Assembly: GCA_965364735.1 (NCBI GenBank)
Contig: CBDTYW010000212.1
Location: 1 to 6,705, forward strand
DNA: 6,705 bases
From: CBDTYW01 sp965364735
GTDB taxonomy: Bacteria > Actinomycetota > Nitriliruptoria > Nitriliruptorales > Nitriliruptoraceae
Reading direction: 5' to 3'
The notes beneath the pieces were generated by a model. The model worked only from the letters and a program-made list of their open reading frames with translations. It searched no databases and was not told the origin of the DNA. The position numbers and the translations under genes were made by a program. This document shows, in pieces, positions 5,242 to 6,705 of this stretch. Position 1 is the stretch's first letter. Each line of letters begins with the position of its first letter.

Positions 5242-5403
5242 ATGAGCGTCAGCATCCTGATCGGGGTGCTGTTCGTGTTCCTCGTGTGGGGGTTCGGGCG
5301 GTCGGTCACGGGCGGGAACGCGCCGGCATGGTTGGGCGCCGGCCTCGTCGGCGGCGTCGGGAACGTGGTCCGCCGTGCCATCCAGCTGCGACGCGACATC
5401 TGA
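5242..5403 (+). CDS. Small membrane protein of unknown function
   Basis: A 53-residue protein from the ATG at 5242. Residues 3-19 (SVSILIGVLFVFLVWGF region) form a clear membrane-spanning helix; a glycine-rich, weaker hydrophobic stretch at about 26-43 could be a second span or re-entrant segment; the tail is basic (RRAIQLRRD at 44-52). It has no cysteine and no recognisable domain. The start is uncertain. A GTG at 5137 has a better ribosome binding site (AGGA at 5126-5129, 7 bases spacing) and would add 35 mostly polar residues. However, strong third-position G/C bias begins at 5242 (nearly every codon after it, against about two thirds before it), so I prefer 5242 even though no Shine-Dalgarno precedes it. 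It ends 63 bases before the response regulator, on the same strand, and could be an accessory of that two-component system. That link rests on position only. Confidence 0.55.
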   Translation: MSVSILIGVLFVFLVWGFGRSVTGGNAPAWLGAGLVGGVGNVVRRAIQLRRDI

Positions 5404-5430
5404 ACGAACGGTGACGCGGCCGTCCGCACG

Positions 5431-5466
5431 CTGACTGGTCGGAGGTGTGGACCTACCGTTGCTCGC
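5431..5466 (+). promoter_or_regulatory. Candidate leaderless promoter of the response regulator gene
   Basis: CTGACT (5431-5436, 4 of 6 match to TTGACA) is followed after 17 bases by TACCGT (5454-5459), which fits the actinobacterial -10 pattern TANNNT. Transcription would then begin at 5466 or 5467, at the ATG itself, giving a leaderless mRNA. This fits the lack of a ribosome binding site at usable distance: the only GGAGG (5441-5445) is 21 bases from the ATG. Confidence 0.45.
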
Positions 5467-6237
5467 ATGGCCCAGGACCGCAGCACCTCGACCCGACCCG
5501 GCAGCGCCGCTCCGGTGGCGCCGCCCATGGCCGGAAGCGCTCCTGCCGAGCATGAGCCGAACGGTCTCCGCGTCGTCGTGGTCGACGACGAACCGACGAT
5601 CCGCGACGTCGCGACCGAGTACCTGCGCAGCGCCGGATACGACGTCGTGGCGATCGGGGACGGTGACTCGGCGCTGCGGCACCTCCGCAACGACGTGCCG
5701 GACCTGGTGGTGCTCGACGTGATGCTGCCGGGCACCGACGGGCTCAGCATCCTGGCGGCGCTGCGCTCCTTCACGGAGGTGCCCGTGATCCTGCTGACGG
5801 CGAGGAGCGAGGAGTCGGACCGCATCCGCGGGCTCGAGGCCGGCGCCGACGACTACGTCGTGAAGCCGTTCTCCCCGCGTGAGCTCGTCGCTCGTGTCCG
5901 CAGCGTCCTGCGACGCGTGCAGCCCAAGGCCGGCGAGCCGCTGGAGTTCGGGTCGTTGTCCATCGACCCGGTCGCGCGCGAGGTCCGCCGTGACGGCGAG
6001 GTCATCGCGTTGACGCGGCGAGAGTTCGAGCTGTTGCACTTCCTCGCGAGCCACGCCGGGACCGTGTTCTCCCGCGCCGACCTGCTCGCGCACGTCTGGG
6101 GCTCATCGCCGGACTGGCAGGACCCGTCGACGGTCACCGTCCACGTACGGCGACTCCGCCGCAAGCTCGAGCCCGATCCTGAGGAGCCTCGCTGGATCAC
6201 GACGTCGTGGGGCGTCGGATACCGGTTCGAGCCGTGA
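5467..6237 (+). CDS. OmpR/PhoB-family two-component response regulator
   Basis: A 256-residue DNA-binding response regulator. The receiver domain is at about 34-148, with the acidic pair D40-D41 (VVVVDDEPTIRD), phosphoacceptor D84 (LVVLDVMLPGTDG), T111 (LLTAR) and K133 (VVKPF); all residues needed for phosphorylation and switching are present. The C-terminal winged-helix domain at about 158-256 has LTRREFELLHFLA at 182-194, VTVHVRRLRRKLE at 223-235 as the recognition helix, and GVGYRFEP at the end. A Pro/Ala/Ser-rich extension of about 33 residues precedes the receiver, longer than usual. A second ATG at 5527 would remove most of it, but 5467 is supported by the candidate leaderless promoter. 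The stop overlaps the start of the sensor kinase as GTGA (6234-6237), so regulator and kinase form a coupled pair. The signal and target genes are not readable from sequence. Confidence 0.96.
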   Translation: MAQDRSTSTRPGSAAPVAPPMAGSAPAEHEPNGLRVVVVDDEPTIRDVATEYLRSAGYDVVAIGDGDSALRHLRNDVPDLVVLDVMLPGTDGLSILAALRSFTEVPVILLTARSEESDRIRGLEAGADDYVVKPFSPRELVARVRSVLRRVQPKAGEPLEFGSLSIDPVAREVRRDGEVIALTRREFELLHFLASHAGTVFSRADLLAHVWGSSPDWQDPSTVTVHVRRLRRKLEPDPEEPRWITTSWGVGYRFEP

Positions 6238-6705
6238 CGTCGCCCGCAGGCGGGACCTCGAAGCGCATCTCGATGCGCACCGTCGTCCTGCTCATGCTGG
6301 CGGTGGTGGCGGTCGCGTTGCTCGTCAGCGAAGGCACGATGCAGCCGACCGGCCGCGAACGGACACAGCTCGCCCTGACCTTCGCAGCTGTGGCGATGCT
6401 GACGGCGGCGGCCGCCGCCCTGCTGAGCCGGGTCGGCCAGCGGATGCGCAGCGTCCGGCACGCGGTGTTGCTGACCGCGATCGGAGCGCTCGCGGCGGCA
6501 GCCGGCGCGATCGGTGCGGCAGCCGGCACGATGTTCCTCTCCACCCACGACCTCCGGCTCGTCTTCGTCGCGCTCGCGCTCGGGGTCGGGCTCGGCGTCG
6601 TGCTCGCCGACGCGGTGACCCGGCCGCTGGAGGACGCGCTCGAGCAGCTCGGCTCGACAGCCCGCGCCGTCGCTGGTGGCGACCTCACGGTGCGGACCGG
6701 CGTCG
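6234..6705 (+). CDS. Sensor histidine kinase of the two-component system (N-terminal part, cut by window edge)
   Basis: From the GTG at 6234, which overlaps the response-regulator stop by 4 bases, 157 codons run to the edge. The product has a short basic N-terminus, then four hydrophobic segments at about 16-32, 45-65, 78-102 and 108-128, the third very rich in Ala and Gly. These are followed by the start of a HAMP linker: TRPLEDALEQL at 129-139 and AVAGGDLTVRTG at 145-156, with the family's proline and G-D-L features. HisKA and ATPase domains would follow outside the window. Loops between spans are short, so there is no large extracellular sensor domain; the signal is likely membrane-borne or sensed within the bilayer, which is inference. 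An ATG at 6273 (codon 14) is an alternative start, but the 4-base overlap favours 6234. The kinase would be expected to phosphorylate D84 of the regulator encoded just upstream. Confidence 0.9.
   Translation, partial: MTSPAGGTSKRISMRTVVLLMLAVVAVALLVSEGTMQPTGRERTQLALTFAAVAMLTAAAAALLSRVGQRMRSVRHAVLLTAIGALAAAAGAIGAAAGTMFLSTHDLRLVFVALALGVGLGVVLADAVTRPLEDALEQLGSTARAVAGGDLTVRTGV

Noticed and set aside
4199..5245. 348-codon plus-strand open frame across the thrS start region
   Set aside because: Antisense shadow of thrS with monotonous Gly/Val/Asp/Leu composition; such frames are expected opposite G/C-biased genes.
5146..6093. 315-codon minus-strand open frame opposite the response regulator
   Set aside because: Antisense shadow of an unmistakable OmpR-family gene, with Arg/His/Gln-rich filler composition.
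1..6705. CRISPR, tRNA or rRNA genes, insertion sequences, attachment sites
   Set aside because: No regularly spaced direct repeats, cloverleaf-like segments, transposase or integrase motifs, or flanking inverted repeats were seen on either strand.

Overview
The window comes from a high-GC Gram-positive-type chromosome, most likely a member of the Actinomycetota. Long genes use G or C in nearly every third codon position. The threonyl-tRNA synthetase lies close to an AP4A-phosphorylase-like HIT protein, a typical actinobacterial neighbourhood, and one promoter looks leaderless. I cannot name a genus.

Left part (1-1588, minus strand): a truncated AzlC-family amino-acid exporter gene overlaps by 4 bases the end of an unusual fused gene, which joins an N-terminal VOC (glyoxalase-fold) domain to a C-terminal HIT domain. 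The two look translationally coupled.

Middle part (1773-2748, plus strand): three tandem small genes of 78, 74 and 75 codons encode related proteins. All begin M-[QR]-I-S-[SG] and end in a shared motif of about 20 residues (Q-V-D-P-M...I-A-S-x-Q-x-A-x-G in the first two, diverged in the third). Each has its own leader with potential RNA hairpins; the leader of the third is the most structured. I do not recognise the family. The array sits in the opposite orientation between thrS and the HIT gene, which are commonly adjacent in actinobacteria. This array is the best candidate for something undescribed here.

Right part: thrS (2783-4888, minus strand) is complete, with a leader hairpin just before its ribosome binding site. 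Divergent from it is a probable small membrane protein (5242-5403). After that comes a two-component system: an OmpR/PhoB-type response regulator (5467-6237) overlapping by 4 bases a multi-membrane-span sensor kinase that runs off the right edge. No tRNA, rRNA, CRISPR array, insertion sequence or phage gene was seen.
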